Shown here piece by piece: positions 10,709-21,688 of a stretch of 64,000 nucleotides of DNA. Position 1 is the first letter of the stretch. Every line of letters begins with the position of its first letter. The notes under the pieces are model-generated. The model did not search any database, was not told the DNA's origin, and was given only the letters and a program-made list of their open reading frames with translations. The stretch is from Anadara kagoshimensis (taxonomy: Eukaryota; Mollusca; Bivalvia; Arcoida; Arcidae), in NCBI GenBank assembly GCA_021292105.1, contig CM037865.1:67310130-67374129 (forward strand). The letters are read 5' to 3'. Both the position numbers and the translations under genes were made by a program.

Positions 10709-11071
10709 TATGTTTATACTATCAATGGTTCATTTGTGGAAAGAATTGAATTTGATTCAGCTTATTTTTGTAAATTGTTAGAAAATGTTATGTATTTTTT
10801 TAAAACTTACATGGTGCCAGAATTGATTGATGAACAGTTAAAGACTGTAACATCAGTATTACCACAGCAAAAGGAATCTGTGAAGGGAAATACATTTTTT
10901 TGCCCATCTTGCAAGTCAGTCATAAAGGAAAATGAAAATATTAAGTCTTTTCAAGATAGAAGTATATGTGATAAATGTAATAAGTGGTATCATTTTAAAT
11001 GTGTAAAGCTTACTAAAGCACAGTTGTTAAAACATCAAAATTCTGACTGGTTTTGTACAAGCTGTTCATGA
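10709..11071 (+). CDS. SAP/SWIM/YqaJ/PHD protein, 3' part of exon 4 (PHD finger)
   Basis: Continues the nuclease frame right after the Helentron-like insertion: YVYTINGSFVERIEFDSAYF, the usual C-terminal strand and helix of YqaJ-family proteins. A PHD-type zinc finger follows with the C4HC3 pattern: CPSC … CDKC … H (in WYHFKC) … C … CTSC. It ends in a TGA 60 bp before an AT-rich 3' region. A PHD finger at the C-terminus suggests chromatin (histone tail) binding by the transposon protein; that is inferred from the domain. Confidence 0.82.
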   Translation, partial: YVYTINGSFVERIEFDSAYFCKLLENVMYFFKTYMVPELIDEQLKTVTSVLPQQKESVKGNTFFCPSCKSVIKENENIKSFQDRSICDKCNKWYHFKCVKLTKAQLLKHQNSDWFCTSCS

Positions 11072-12461
11072 ATACATTAAAATTTTACCAGTGTCTTCCT
11101 CTAACAATGACTCGGAATATATTAAAGGCACAGTTGATATGTTAATTAATTACATTTAAAAGTTTCTCTTGTTTAATGTTAACTTTGAATTTTAATATTG
11201 TTAACTGATCATAATTTAATATTCCATGTACCTGTAGGTTTATGGTTCAGTTTGTAACAATATTTGGTCACAACACCTGGTATTGTGTATCACATATACA
11301 CATTATAAACAATATAATACTGCAAACTAGTATACAGTCATACTATTACTATAAATATATTTTTTACAAACAATATAATGTACCATTATTATTTTCTTAA
11401 TAAATATTCACTTGCTGAAGGATGGTGGTTTTTCTCTGGTCACTCTGTTTTCCTCCACCATCCCTGAACTGACCATCTAAATATAAGTGAAAGAATTTTG
11501 AATGGGGTTTAAACTTCATTACTTCAGTTCACTTTAAATATGTATATGAAGCTTGGAAAATCATTTTAGATATATATGTAAACTTGCCTAATCTGGAAAT
11601 AAATATTTCCATATAAAATTATGCTTTTTGCTGGCTATAAAAGATTTAAAGCCATGATAAAATACAACTAAGAAATACGGTACTATAGTGCCGTAAATAT
11701 CAATTGATTCTGTTGATCACTTCAGATATTTAATCTTTACAAATAATTGTATTAACAGACTTTTGTTTACTTTTTTTCTATTTATGTTATCTCTCAGTGT
11801 CTGACGTCTGAAGTTTTTTCTGTATGACATGAACCATAACACCAATTACATATAAAATTAAAATAACTATAGTAATTACAAAGTGGCCAGAGAACTGGTA
11901 GGCAGTACTTTTTTGTTTTTGAATCATTTGATATTTACTTTACTACCAACTGATAAAAAAAAGTTAAGAACAACTCTAAAATTGCCAAATTTGACAACTT
12001 TGTACAATCAGAAATGGAATACACTCAGTTTTATGCATATGGATTTTTGTCAAAAACCAGCTGAAGATGTGAAACAGAAATTTGGTTATGTACACAACAA
12101 ACTCGACCTAATATATCATGGTGGTTTGAGTTTGTCATCGCTTCGGACTTTGCCTCTGTAAAGTTTAAATTTGTGTAAAAAATGCTCAGCCTGGAAAAAA
12201 ATCTAAGATCATGGCATATCATTGCCTTACATAGTAAAAAGGTGGAGTAAATAGACTTTGTTAATTTCCATCATTGCAGAAATTGCCAAATTCTTCTCAG
12301 TAAAGCTGGATTATTGCAAAATATACAAAATGGAAACCTGAAGTGTATATTAGGCTGATTAATTATAAATACATTTTTTTCTGGGAAAAATAAAATATTT
12401 TCAGTAATAAATTTTTTACAGACAAATAACTGAGTGTAATCCATTTCTGTTTATAAATACT
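11072..12461. other. Intergenic space between convergent transposon genes
   Basis: AT-rich 3' regions of the YqaJ gene and transposase. A SINE-B body fragment ('ttgctgaaggatggtggttt…ctcctccaccatcc' type) lies at about 11410-11520. I see no other gene here; the frames present are short and without family features. Confidence 0.6.
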
Positions 12462-14084
12462 TTAATTGTACCTTGGCAATGGACAATAAATATTGCATAA
12501 TGCACTTATGGTCTTAAGTATATCATCTAGATGTTGGACAAGTGTTAAGGGCATCTCAAATTTTAAAAGCCTAAATGATTTCATTCTTCTAATTGCCTGT
12601 TCAACATAGATTCTACGGTTAGCTAAATCTTTTGTCAAAACAACATCAGATTTTGAAAATTGGGCAACGCCCCGTCTACCAGGAGGTACCATTAAAAATG
12701 CATTACGCAATGCAAGTTCTTCCCTAATCTGAAAGCCCCGGTCTGCCATTACTGTGTCATATGGTTCTACGATATCTAGAAATCCAGAGTTTAGAGTAAT
12801 GTATTTGTCACTAGAACGTCCCCCCCAAACTGGTGAAATAAAATTTATCATGCCAGAAGGATTAATGCTAACTAAGAACTTGGCAGTTTGATGACTTTTA
12901 TAGTCACTCCATGTGAGTGATTGTAGTTGGAGATTGTTGGGCTTCTCTATAAAAATTTCTGAACAATCTATTATATGGCGCACTCCACTATACTTTTCAT
13001 TTTGAAAAGAGGGTGGCAAATTTTCTCTGACCGCTTCCTTAGAGGGGTTATAAACAAGTTTACCAATGGTGTTAGAAAGAAACCTAATCCAAGTGGTAAA
13101 TATACTAGAAACAGTAGCTGTGGATATTCCAAATCTGTCTGCAAGATCCTCAGACAGAAGTCCTAGTCTCAATTTCATCAGGGTCAAAATGAACTCTTGT
13201 CTTACTGACAGTATACGTTTATGTTTTTTGGCATAAGTTTGTTTATGCTTCAAAGGATTACAATTAATGCTTGATTTCCAATATCTTATTTTCTTTGTCT
13301 TTGGTTCAAGATATTGGAAAACATCATGAAAAATTTTCACAGTTGGGATTCCAGTGTAAAATTTACACTTTTTATCATTTTTCAGTACAACCTCTGAGTT
13401 AAATGGTCTCTTTATTTTTTCAGTTAAAGAATTTTTTGTGTTTTTCAATTCACATTGCAATTGTGACACTTGTTCTTTCAAAATTGAAATTTCTTTATCT
13501 TTCTCAGTGCAAGAAATACAAATGCATGTATTGGAAGAGTCTGGTGCCCCAAAACATGAATAACTATGATCATTATTAGCAGCCTGAAGTGTACTTATAG
13601 CAATGTTTGTGTCTTCATATATTTTTTCATTACCAGTAATTTCTGGTTCATTACAATAAGTAACAGATATTTCGCCTTTAGACGGTTTGGTTGAACACTT
13701 GCTACTTGAAATATTAATGGTCTCAGTCCTATCTCTAGGTGGAAGACGTGTACTTGGACATTGAGATTGTTTATAACCAAGGCACAATGTAGGGTAAGGA
13801 TATTTCAGAGGGAAATCCATCAACAAAGTGAACGGACAAAGTCTTGAGTCAGAGTTGGGTTCCCAATTTCTGTTATTTTCATTTTTCCTATTTACTGCTT
13901 TGATCCATATTTTTCTGTGACTTTCATTTTTTGTTGGAAAGGGGAACAGTTTAAATGGTGGTTCACAAATACAACGAGATGTTCCTTTATTACACAGATG
14001 TAAATCACAAAACTGTTCATTCCATTTTAAAAGTTTTCTACCATTGTTGGTACAATTTACAATGGCACAATTTCTTTTTGCCAT
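12462..14084 (-). CDS. THAP-DDE transposase (ISL2EU-like)
   Basis: A 540-residue single-exon transposase. Residues 1-105 are a THAP-type zinc-binding domain (CAIVNC at 6-11, PPFKLFPFPT, WEPNSDSRLC, YPYPTLCLGY). About 195-225 is a probable coiled coil. About 290-340 is a helix-turn-helix (RLGLLSEDLADRFGISTATV). 369-535 is a DDE_Tnp_4 nuclease with all three acids present: D373 in IIDCSEIF, D448 in MADRGF and E495 in VEQAIRR. This fits cut-and-paste transposition. The zinc-ligand segment after Cys83 reads PFTLLMDFPL, but one frame over the same DNA reads VHFVDGFPSE, the normal THAP CxxH…DG block. A 1-base loss followed by a ~2-base loss about 30 bases later therefore seems to have scrambled the segment and removed the histidine ligand while keeping the ORF open. 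It points toward the YqaJ gene (convergent). Confidence 0.92.
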   Translation of the reverse strand: MAKRNCAIVNCTNNGRKLLKWNEQFCDLHLCNKGTSRCICEPPFKLFPFPTKNESHRKIWIKAVNRKNENNRNWEPNSDSRLCPFTLLMDFPLKYPYPTLCLGYKQSQCPSTRLPPRDRTETINISSSKCSTKPSKGEISVTYCNEPEITGNEKIYEDTNIAISTLQAANNDHSYSCFGAPDSSNTCICISCTEKDKEISILKEQVSQLQCELKNTKNSLTEKIKRPFNSEVVLKNDKKCKFYTGIPTVKIFHDVFQYLEPKTKKIRYWKSSINCNPLKHKQTYAKKHKRILSVRQEFILTLMKLRLGLLSEDLADRFGISTATVSSIFTTWIRFLSNTIGKLVYNPSKEAVRENLPPSFQNEKYSGVRHIIDCSEIFIEKPNNLQLQSLTWSDYKSHQTAKFLVSINPSGMINFISPVWGGRSSDKYITLNSGFLDIVEPYDTVMADRGFQIREELALRNAFLMVPPGRRGVAQFSKSDVVLTKDLANRRIYVEQAIRRMKSFRLLKFEMPLTLVQHLDDILKTISALCNIYCPLPRYN

Positions 14085-14984
14085 TTCTATTGCCAGTATT
14101 TAAAATTCATAACTGAAACATTCACACAAACAAATGTAACAAAAAACAGAAAGAACATGCAACCATACCCCTCACCAAGCTGAAATAAGTTAGACAAATC
14201 ATTTAGTTCTTTCAAGAATAGTACTTGAACCATTCTATCAACATTTCATTATATTAAGCGCCTGTTCAAAGTCAGTAGTTTTATATCAGTACTATGATCT
14301 GAACATAGCATGTTTTTATGGTCTTATTTGCAAATTCATTGTTATAAATGTGTTATCTAGGTTTCCACAAACTTGAAAATAGTAGCCAAATTTTCACAAA
14401 AAAACTTAATATAGTAATTTTACTCTTAGTATTTTTTTGATATATTTCCTAAAGTGTGGGATATGTTACTTTCATATCTGAGGAATGGAAACCTAGATGT
14501 TAATTTTTAATTGACCATGCTGTTACATTTTTAGGTTACAAGTTACTTTTTATGCTAAATGTGTCGAATGTTGGGTGATTAATATTATATCCTAAAAATG
14601 ATGTCTGTGGTGTCATCATTTTAGAAGTTAAAATGCAGTCTTTGTAGTGCTTCTTAAAAGTTAAAACTTCAAGGTATGGTTATATTTATAATCTGAGAAC
14701 ATTTTTGGTTAAATTATCAAGAAATGTAATGCATATTAACAAATCAGTCAGTGTTGTTGAACACTAATAAATGCATACATGAAACTGATTTTGTTTTTTT
14801 GTTTTTGCTTTCATATAGTAAAATGTTCTTGAGTGTGATTTACTTTCTCACATACAATGTACACATATTTCTTTTCAACAACAGTTGGTTATTAATTTAA
14901 TTAGTGCCAAGATATTTGTGACTATCATGTGAGACTAGTCAGGCCACATGTGAAGTCTGTGATAAAAACTGATATATATGTATT

Positions 14985-15300
14985 GGTCTGGGTAGCTCAG
15001 TGGTAGAGCACTCGCCTATAGTGTGGGAGGTCCCTGATTCGATCTCCAGTCTGACCCTGCATTTTCTCTCTTTCCTGTTAAATTTGGGGGCTCGTGCAAC
15101 CCTTGGAAGTGGCCGACTAATAGGTTAGTCCCAGGGTGGAACCTAGTGGTTCTGATTCAAGGGAGTTGAATCAAAAAAAGGGAGGAATGTAGCAGTCTGG
15201 GTAGCTCAGTTGTAGAACACTCGCCTATATTGCGGGTGGTCTGGGGTTTGATCCCCAGTCCGACCCTGCATTTTTTCTCTTTCCTGTTACAAATGTCACA
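14985..15300 (+). repeat. Dimeric tRNA-derived SINE (SINE-A)
   Basis: Two 72-nt tRNA-like heads (14985-15056 and 15194-15265) with clear A box ('tagctcagtggtagagc') and B box ('ggtttgatcccc'). Each is followed by 'ctgcattttctctctttcctg'. The heads fold as a cloverleaf with anticodon position ATA, but the acceptor stem has mismatches and the copies carry a SINE body. I call them SINE heads rather than tRNA genes. They lie about 0.9 kb upstream of the transposase start. Confidence 0.75.
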
Positions 15301-16220
15301 TATAGGTTTTGATTGTGACAGCATTTGGGGGATGAATATGCAAAAAGAATCTCACTTTATAGGTTGAAATAAATCATCTAGCTGTAAAACAGTTTAGACA
15401 GTACAGAGATAAAATGTTTTACATCCCAACAAAAAATATTTCACTTAATATATCAAGAAAGATTGGGAGAGATCTGAAAATGAGCTTATCCAAATGTTCC
15501 ATTCATTGGAGATTAGTCATCGTCAGTACTAGTATTGGTGATGTCTTCAATATGGCACAAAGTGTCCTTCACCATGAATGACTTGCACTGAAGTTTAAGG
15601 AGTATTATAAAGGATATAATAAATAAAAAGTTTACAGGTCATACACCATTGTATTAATGAAACTGATGGTAAGACAGAAACCATTAAAGAAACACATTGT
15701 AACACAAGGCAAACAAAGTTTATGTACATATATTCTGTGTAGGGAAGGACAACAGGAAACAATAATCTTCCATTGTCGTATTTAGCCTACTGTGTTGGTA
15801 GACAGAAGCAATATGTCAACAGCTGGTCAATGCGACAGTTTTTGTGTCAAATTACCAGCTGATGACTGGTATCTTAAAACAGTACAACATTAATAATAAC
15901 GCATCTTTATTAAAATCAGAGTTTTAAAAACATAATCATAAGCTCTAGAGAGCCGAAAAAATGTTTGCTTACAGTGCTATAAGTACCGTCTTAGTTTTAT
16001 CTCATTTGCTATTTACAAATAAGTATAAGTAGATTTATGCACTGGGAAGAAGTAAAATATCATTGAATATTTGAATGAACAATTCATTATCCATACGAAT
16101 TACATTATGGGAAAATATCATTCTTGCGTATACAAACAGCGTTATAACGGGGATACAAGGAGTTATGCTGCACTTACGGTAGTTAGAGATTTACTTTTTA
16201 AATGTCCATGTGTACATTTG

Positions 16221-16260
16221 TAACTTCCGCCAAATCTGTCTCCGATTGACCTTTTGACCT
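16221..16260 (-). repeat. Right inverted repeat of the ISL2EU-like element
   Basis: Read on the minus strand it gives 'aggtcaaaaggtcaatcgga', 'gacaga' and 'ggcggaagtta', the mirror of 4636-4673. It fixes the right limit of the element to within some tens of bases. Confidence 0.75.
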
Positions 16261-17303
16261 CACTGTTTCAAATATGGCGGACCTCATTTGCATACAAGTG
16301 TAAGACTAGTGAACCGATGGGACATCTGACTTGATATCCACTTAACAATACCCTAAAATAGAACTTACAATAATCACCACGAATTAAAAAGATCTGTTTT
16401 AAATAATAATCAGTAATAATCAATTAACAATAAACAACTTAATGAAAAAAACATGAACATGTCATGCCGAACAACTTGAGTCGGAAGTAAGTATTTGTAG
16501 ATAAAATCTAAACTGGGAGAGAACGAGATATGTAGTTAAATCCGGAAATCCCCGTTTCACAAGATTTCATTTCTTAGCAAAAATTAAGCATATGTTTGTA
16601 ATCTTCTTTTGGAAGTACTAATAATATTTTGCCAAAAGTACATGTACATGTTTATGTTTTAATCTAGCATTGATCTTAAAATGATAACTTAAAATTATTG
16701 AATATCTTAAAATTTAACCGTGAAAATTCATGATACTGGCATACATACATGTATGGCAAAATCATGGCTAGTTTTGGTCATTTGCATAATGGATTAATAA
16801 TATGGTTGAATATAGAAGACTTTATATAGATCAGTGATGACAAATCGCTTCTGTACGGGTTTTCTCGAGTCATCTCGACAAGTAGGACAAAAAAGTGTTG
16901 ATACCGGCATATATGCCGCCTGGCATTGTTTGGGTGGTAACAAGATAAAGTTATTAATTAAAAAAAACCGCCCTTTCAAATTAAAAATCCAAAGCTTGTT
17001 CAATTGAGTTCTTATTATAAAACATGGCAATTTCATTCAAAATCTACATAATGTTTTCTGCAAATTCGAAGCACCATGAATTTTAATTCTTAAACTAAAG
17101 ATCTTACTCGATGTGTTGATAGCGCCGGTGAAAACGGAAATTTTCCTTTTTCTGTGTACACTTGACAATTTTCGGTCCGGGTAATTTGAAAAATAGATAT
17201 TCCACTACACTGGTATCACGTTTGAATGATGGCGCGTTCAAAACTTTCCTTATGAATATTAACGAATCACGGTTACGTAATTGTTAGCTCATGAGTAAAT
17301 TGA

Positions 17304-17660
17304 TCACCATTGCGCCATATGAAAAAATTGAAAAAAAACCAGTGGAACCACCTCTATATAAGGACCACCTGCTTTTGAATCAGAAAGAGTTTTATGACAT
17401 TCAAACGAAAGACAGCGAAGAACATTGAGCAAAAATGTGTTTGGTGTGTAACAAGAAAATAAAAATGCAGGGTCCGGAACCGGGGATTGGACATAGCTCT
17501 TTGCTGGTTCAAGGTCATCTCCCATTTTGTGTCCATTCTGTGTTTGTCCTGGTAGTTCTGACATGTAGTATTCTTCAGACAGTTGAGTTGGAAACAGCAA
17601 GATAATGCAAGCTACCACAAGCAAATGGTGTCCGTCCGAAGTCGGGAACGTTATAATCAT
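17304..17660 (-). CDS. Possible small secreted protein (unrecognised)
   Basis: A 118-residue frame I do not recognise. It begins with a short polar leader, then a hydrophobic stretch (HHLLVVACIILLFPTQLS) that looks like a signal peptide. An acidic and proline-containing part follows (EEYYMSELPGQTQ, VQSPVPDPAF) with four cysteines in the C-terminal half. No TATA box or splice support is seen on this strand, and a good TATA-like 'ctatataagg' lies on the opposite strand at about 17354. It may be a chance frame. Confidence 0.2.
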   Translation of the reverse strand: MIITFPTSDGHHLLVVACIILLFPTQLSEEYYMSELPGQTQNGHKMGDDLEPAKSYVQSPVPDPAFLFSCYTPNTFLLNVLRCLSFECHKTLSDSKAGGPYIEVVPLVFFQFFHMAQW

Positions 17661-18019
17661 TAGTCATCCGGCTCCAATATACAAAATATATGCGTTTGTT
17701 TTTTTTATTATCGTTTGTCTTGTCTGGCTGTTTTATCATTGTGCCGTGTTTTGGTTGCGATGATAGTTACCAAGTACGTGTTTTACTTGCACCTTCTACT
17801 GTAGCTGGCGACGTCTCTGTCTAAGTGAACTATTCTTCACTGGGATCTTAAACACCATTACTCAACTGATCTCTGTACCAGTATTCTGTAAATGAAGTTA
17901 TTTCTTCTTTATAATCAATCTGGATAATTCTGAACCGACATAATTGTACAAAGTCATAGTTTAGAACCTACATGTCAGAATGTTGGCAATTGCCTGAATA
18001 TGCATTGCATATTCTGGTT

Positions 18020-18470
18020 AGAGCAAAGTGTGTTTTATTTTAGTAAGTTCATGGTGATTCTGGCTATGTAGCGTCGCCCTTTTTTGTGGTTAGTTTTTGA
18101 TTACTCTGGATATAACGAAGTACGTTTATAAAGTAGGTTTGATCATTGCAGTTATTACAAAATACATTTAATTGTAGCGGATGCATTGCTGAATCTTGTG
18201 TCATGTGCTATTTCATGAAAATTCAAAAGAATTACGATACTTGTTATAGTGAAGTGCGTTTTATTGCAGTAGATTCTTGGTGTTTTTATATAGTTAAATG
18301 CGTTTTATTCTAGGAGAGGTTTTTTGTAATTCTGGTCTTTTTATTCCAGTAGGTTCTCGGTGACGTATAACGAATTTATAGCTATTTATGTTTATTGAAA
18401 AGGGTTTGGTTACTTCGGTTACAGCAAATCACATTTTATTGCAGTACCGGTAGATTATAATGAATCTGGT
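18020..18470 (+). repeat. Degenerate short tandem/dispersed repeat
   Basis: The phrase 'gcgttttattgcagtag' with 'ttcttggtg' recurs with variation about six times over 450 bp ('gtgttttattttagtaag', 'gcgttttattctagga', 'cattttattgcagtac'). Spacing is irregular, roughly 50-80 bp. Confidence 0.45.
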
Positions 18471-20028
18471 TTTTTTGGTTGGTTCGCGCTTGGTACTTTA
18501 TTTGACAAACGGTTAACCAAACTTTGCATGGTTTACTACCGGGTAGGTAGTTTGAAACGAAGTCGAAACATGATAATTGCAAATCTGTGGCTGTGTTTGG
18601 TTTTGCATCTTTTCATGACCCGATTGTTCAAGTCATACATGCTTAGCTTCTTATTGACCTCCTCATACATTTTATGAGGTCGTATTTTGTGCCACAAGTT
18701 ATGCATGCAGTGAATTTACAGTTGCATGCATGCTTTTGCGAACCACCATGAAAATGTCCATGTTTTTACTGACACGGTCGGTATTCATACTATGGATAAT
18801 TATTGAAGAAAAATGAGCATTTTTTCCAATTATAATATCCAATTCTCTCACAAACACACTCGGGTTCAAATCTTTAAGAGCATTATAATTGTCTTCGATG
18901 CAGTTTAGTTGGTGGACTGCTATTAACAGGGAACTTTTCGGATTCATACAGAGATCGAGTTTTTTTCACCAATTTGAAGTTTGGCTCAACATTTTCAGGA
19001 ATCATCACAGATTGTTTGTGTGAGTTACGACTCCATAAGTTGTTACCCTTAATTGATTATCATAAAATAACACCAGTGTTATGATTTGTGCAGATATTAT
19101 CACATCTGCAGATATTTTTGAGGAGGGGGGGGGGGGAGAGTAATATTTGGTCCAGAAAAAACGTTGATTTTGAAAAGAAGACATTTTTGTTTATTACTTA
19201 GAAGCAGATGACACTGTCTTGTTGTTGCATGACGCCATCAGATTGTATTAAGTGAAATAAAATGTAACTTGTACATGTACATATGAGGTGCGCCAAGCGA
19301 AAACCAGGCTTATGGTCAAAATTTTCGATTTTGAGATAAATTCATATTCTTAAAGAGTTTTTATTGTAGTTTCCAAAAATACCAACTTTTTGGAAATATT
19401 TTACCTAGAACCTATTTAAATTTACGTTTAAAATATAGCCGATAATTAACGACGTTCAAAATTTTACATTTTAATAACGTCATGTTATGTGTGAGTAACG
19501 TCCGTCAAAATAACGTTGTTATACACAAACAGTACTTTACGACATGTCTTATTTCATTTCGCTATTTAAAACTTGTATATCTAAATAATACAATAGTTCG
19601 TACTATGCTCTATATGAGTCCAAAATAAGGAAGGATTGAATCAATTGCACAAATTACCGTGGTAATGCTAAAGATTCTGTTGATTGATAAGTGTCTAATG
19701 AACGTAATCAAATAATAGTAAAGTTTCATTCCTCAACATTTAGTAGTGGCAAGTTAAATCTTTCTATAGGTCCCTTACAAATTGCTAATTATGTCCGAAA
19801 GGGAACTGTTGTCAAAGGTAAGTCCAATAGGTCAAGTTTCCCCCAGATAAACAATCTGATAGTATGTTTCCTTCATTATATTGGTGTTGTCTTTAACTTG
19901 TACCATATCGGGAGAAACAAAAATTGACTCGAGATTGATAGACATTTCGTCTATTTTTACTTTAAAACCAATTCCCATCTTTATCCAAACCCATCTAGGT
20001 TCTTCCACGTGGTTACTACAACTTGACC

Positions 20029-20031
<3 letters not shown>

Positions 20032-20063
<32 letters not shown>
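20032..20063. repeat. (CT)n microsatellite
   Basis: A pure CT run of about 16 units. Confidence 0.95.
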
Positions 20064-20066
<3 letters not shown>

Positions 20067-20529
20067 TGTAACATAGATTTGTTCACAAAAATGTCCATAC
20101 ACTTATTGCTTCCGAATCACATAAGTCTTGATTAAACAAATAAAAGAAAGATTATTGATATTGTAGTTTATGGAAGTATATATGCAACTGGATTAATATA
20201 TCACCCTAGCTCAGAAATAAAAGTAACGGGTTAAGAAAAAAGAAAAAATCACCTTGTGTGTCTGAGTATTTACATAAAGTACTGTAAACTTATTAATTTT
20301 CACGTGCAAGGATATAAAATCGCGAAAATTTCTCGCCGCGAAATCAAGATATACAAAGACACACGTGTAAGATGAAAAAATTCGGGTGTACCATAAAAAG
20401 GGAAAGGTCATTGATATGGCAAAGTCCCCCAAATAAATGAAAATATGTACAATTATGAATGTTTATTTCGTTAAATTATCATTTACAAAACTTTTTATTC
20501 AATCATATTAGAACACTTAATACATGTAT

Positions 20530-20645
20530 CTGTGTAAGACAGGAGAAGAGAGAAAAATACAGCGGCCAAACCGAGAATCTAACACAAGACTTTTCCCACA
20601 CTATAGCTAGCTGAATGCTGAGCTACCAGGTCACCTATCGACCGC
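20530..20645 (-). repeat. tRNA-derived SINE-A copy
   Basis: On the minus strand a 'ggtagctcagcattcagct' A-box-like segment and a B-box-like segment precede an 'ttctctcttctcctgtc'-like junction, as in SINE-A. Confidence 0.5.
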
Positions 20646-20734
20646 GGTCCATCACATTATCTCCTTCCTCTTTTATTCAACTACATTAAATCGAAAGTTA
20701 ATCTGTTATTCGGCAATTTTAATGGTAGAGCGAG

Positions 20735-20857
20735 CCCTAAAAGTAACAGGAACGGGTAAATGCAACAACGAAATCGGTACTAAAACCTAATCCGAAACCT
20801 TCCGATACTAGCCACTCTACCAACTGAGCTGTATGTCCGGTCAACTATCGAGCCCAG

Positions 20858-20860
<3 letters not shown>
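20735..20860 (-). repeat. tRNA-derived SINE-A copy
   Basis: On the minus strand: 'cagctcagttggtagagtgg' (A box), then 'tttcggattaggtttta' (decayed B box), then 'gcatttacccgttcctgtta'. Same family as 14985-15300. Confidence 0.6.

Positions 20861-20905
<45 letters not shown>
20852..20905. repeat. (AC)n microsatellite
   Basis: A run of about 26 CA units directly next to the head of a SINE-A copy. Confidence 0.95.
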
Positions 20906-20906
<1 letters not shown>

Positions 20907-21688
20907 TTGGACACAACACTTGTATCACGAAATGAAATTTAGCCATTGCGCAGTTAATCAATTTTATTATACCCCGTACACACACTTAGTTTGAAGGCGT
21001 ATACAGAAATCGACATGCATATCGGCCTGTCTAACTGTCCCATATATAAAATCGCGCCTCCTACATAACTTTCCCAGGGACCTTATCCAATCACTTGTGA
21101 CAATGCTCTGCTTACTTTTCGAATAAGCATCATGATTTTAATTTGTTAACAATATGATTAAGGCTATCAACGAAAAAATGTTGTACTAGATGTACGGTTG
21201 TTCTGAGGATGATTGCATTTTCGTATTCTGATCTCTGTTCTACAAATGCTAATTTCTCCTTCATGGTCCTGTTTTTGTTTATATGTTTTAGCATCTGTAG
21301 CTTAAACATCATTTCACTCACCTTTGTCATTTTTTCTTTATTTCAATGAAGAAAATAATGAGATATCCATAACAATTGCTGCGAGTGCTGATTTTGAGTG
21401 TAATAAAAAACTTTAGAACTTTAGATTATAACTTTCATATCTATGAATGAATAGTACCTAACGCATTTATGTGAGCATGTGGTCCGAGATAGTTAGGTTT
21501 AAACGGTTGAGTGTTTTCATGGTCTGGCAAATATTATATTGGGATTGATGTGGAAGTGTCATGGGTTGGGAAAAGCCGAAGTCATAATGAACATTTGTTT
21601 AACAATGGTTCAACGGGTTCATACATATGTCTGGCATCTTTCATGTCGCTCATAGTTTTCTGTTCAACTCTATCTTGACCATTTTCAT

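Larger units (their letters stand above)
4636..16260. mobile_element. ISL2EU-like DNA transposon (THAP-DDE transposase + YqaJ nuclease)
   Basis: An ~11.6-kb element defined by inverted repeats at its edges (4636-4673 and 16221-16260) and by its two convergent genes. These are a plus-strand SAP/SWIM/YqaJ/PHD gene starting 128 bp inside the left repeat, and a minus-strand THAP + DDE_Tnp_4 transposase. As I recall the family, ISL2EU elements (in the IS5/PIF-Harbinger-related PHIS group) pair a THAP-DDE transposase with a separate YqaJ-domain protein, which is what is seen here. The element is enlarged by later insertions: a Helentron-like element at 8379-10708, a TA MITE at 6674-6851, REP-A at 5695-5890, and SINEs at 6385-6630 and 14985-15300. 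The exact outer ends and target duplication are not resolved. The inverted similarity fades outside 'tttga' near 4624 and 16272. Confidence 0.75.
16261..19280. other. Gene-poor stretch
   Basis: No family-recognisable gene. It contains a SINE-C tail fragment at about 17800-17870 ('gtagctggcgacgtctctgt … aacaccattactcaac'), a degenerate tandem repeat at 18020-18470, a G-run at 19123-19135, and one weak secreted-protein-like frame (17304-17660). Confidence 0.5.

Noticed and set aside
12975-13780. Plus- and minus-strand secondary frames inside the transposase gene.
   Set aside because: They are shadows of the THAP-DDE reading frame with no features of their own.
14985-15265. Two 72-nt cloverleaf-like tRNAs (ATA anticodon position).
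   Set aside because: Acceptor stems are mismatched, both copies carry the same downstream SINE body, and the family recurs elsewhere in degraded form.
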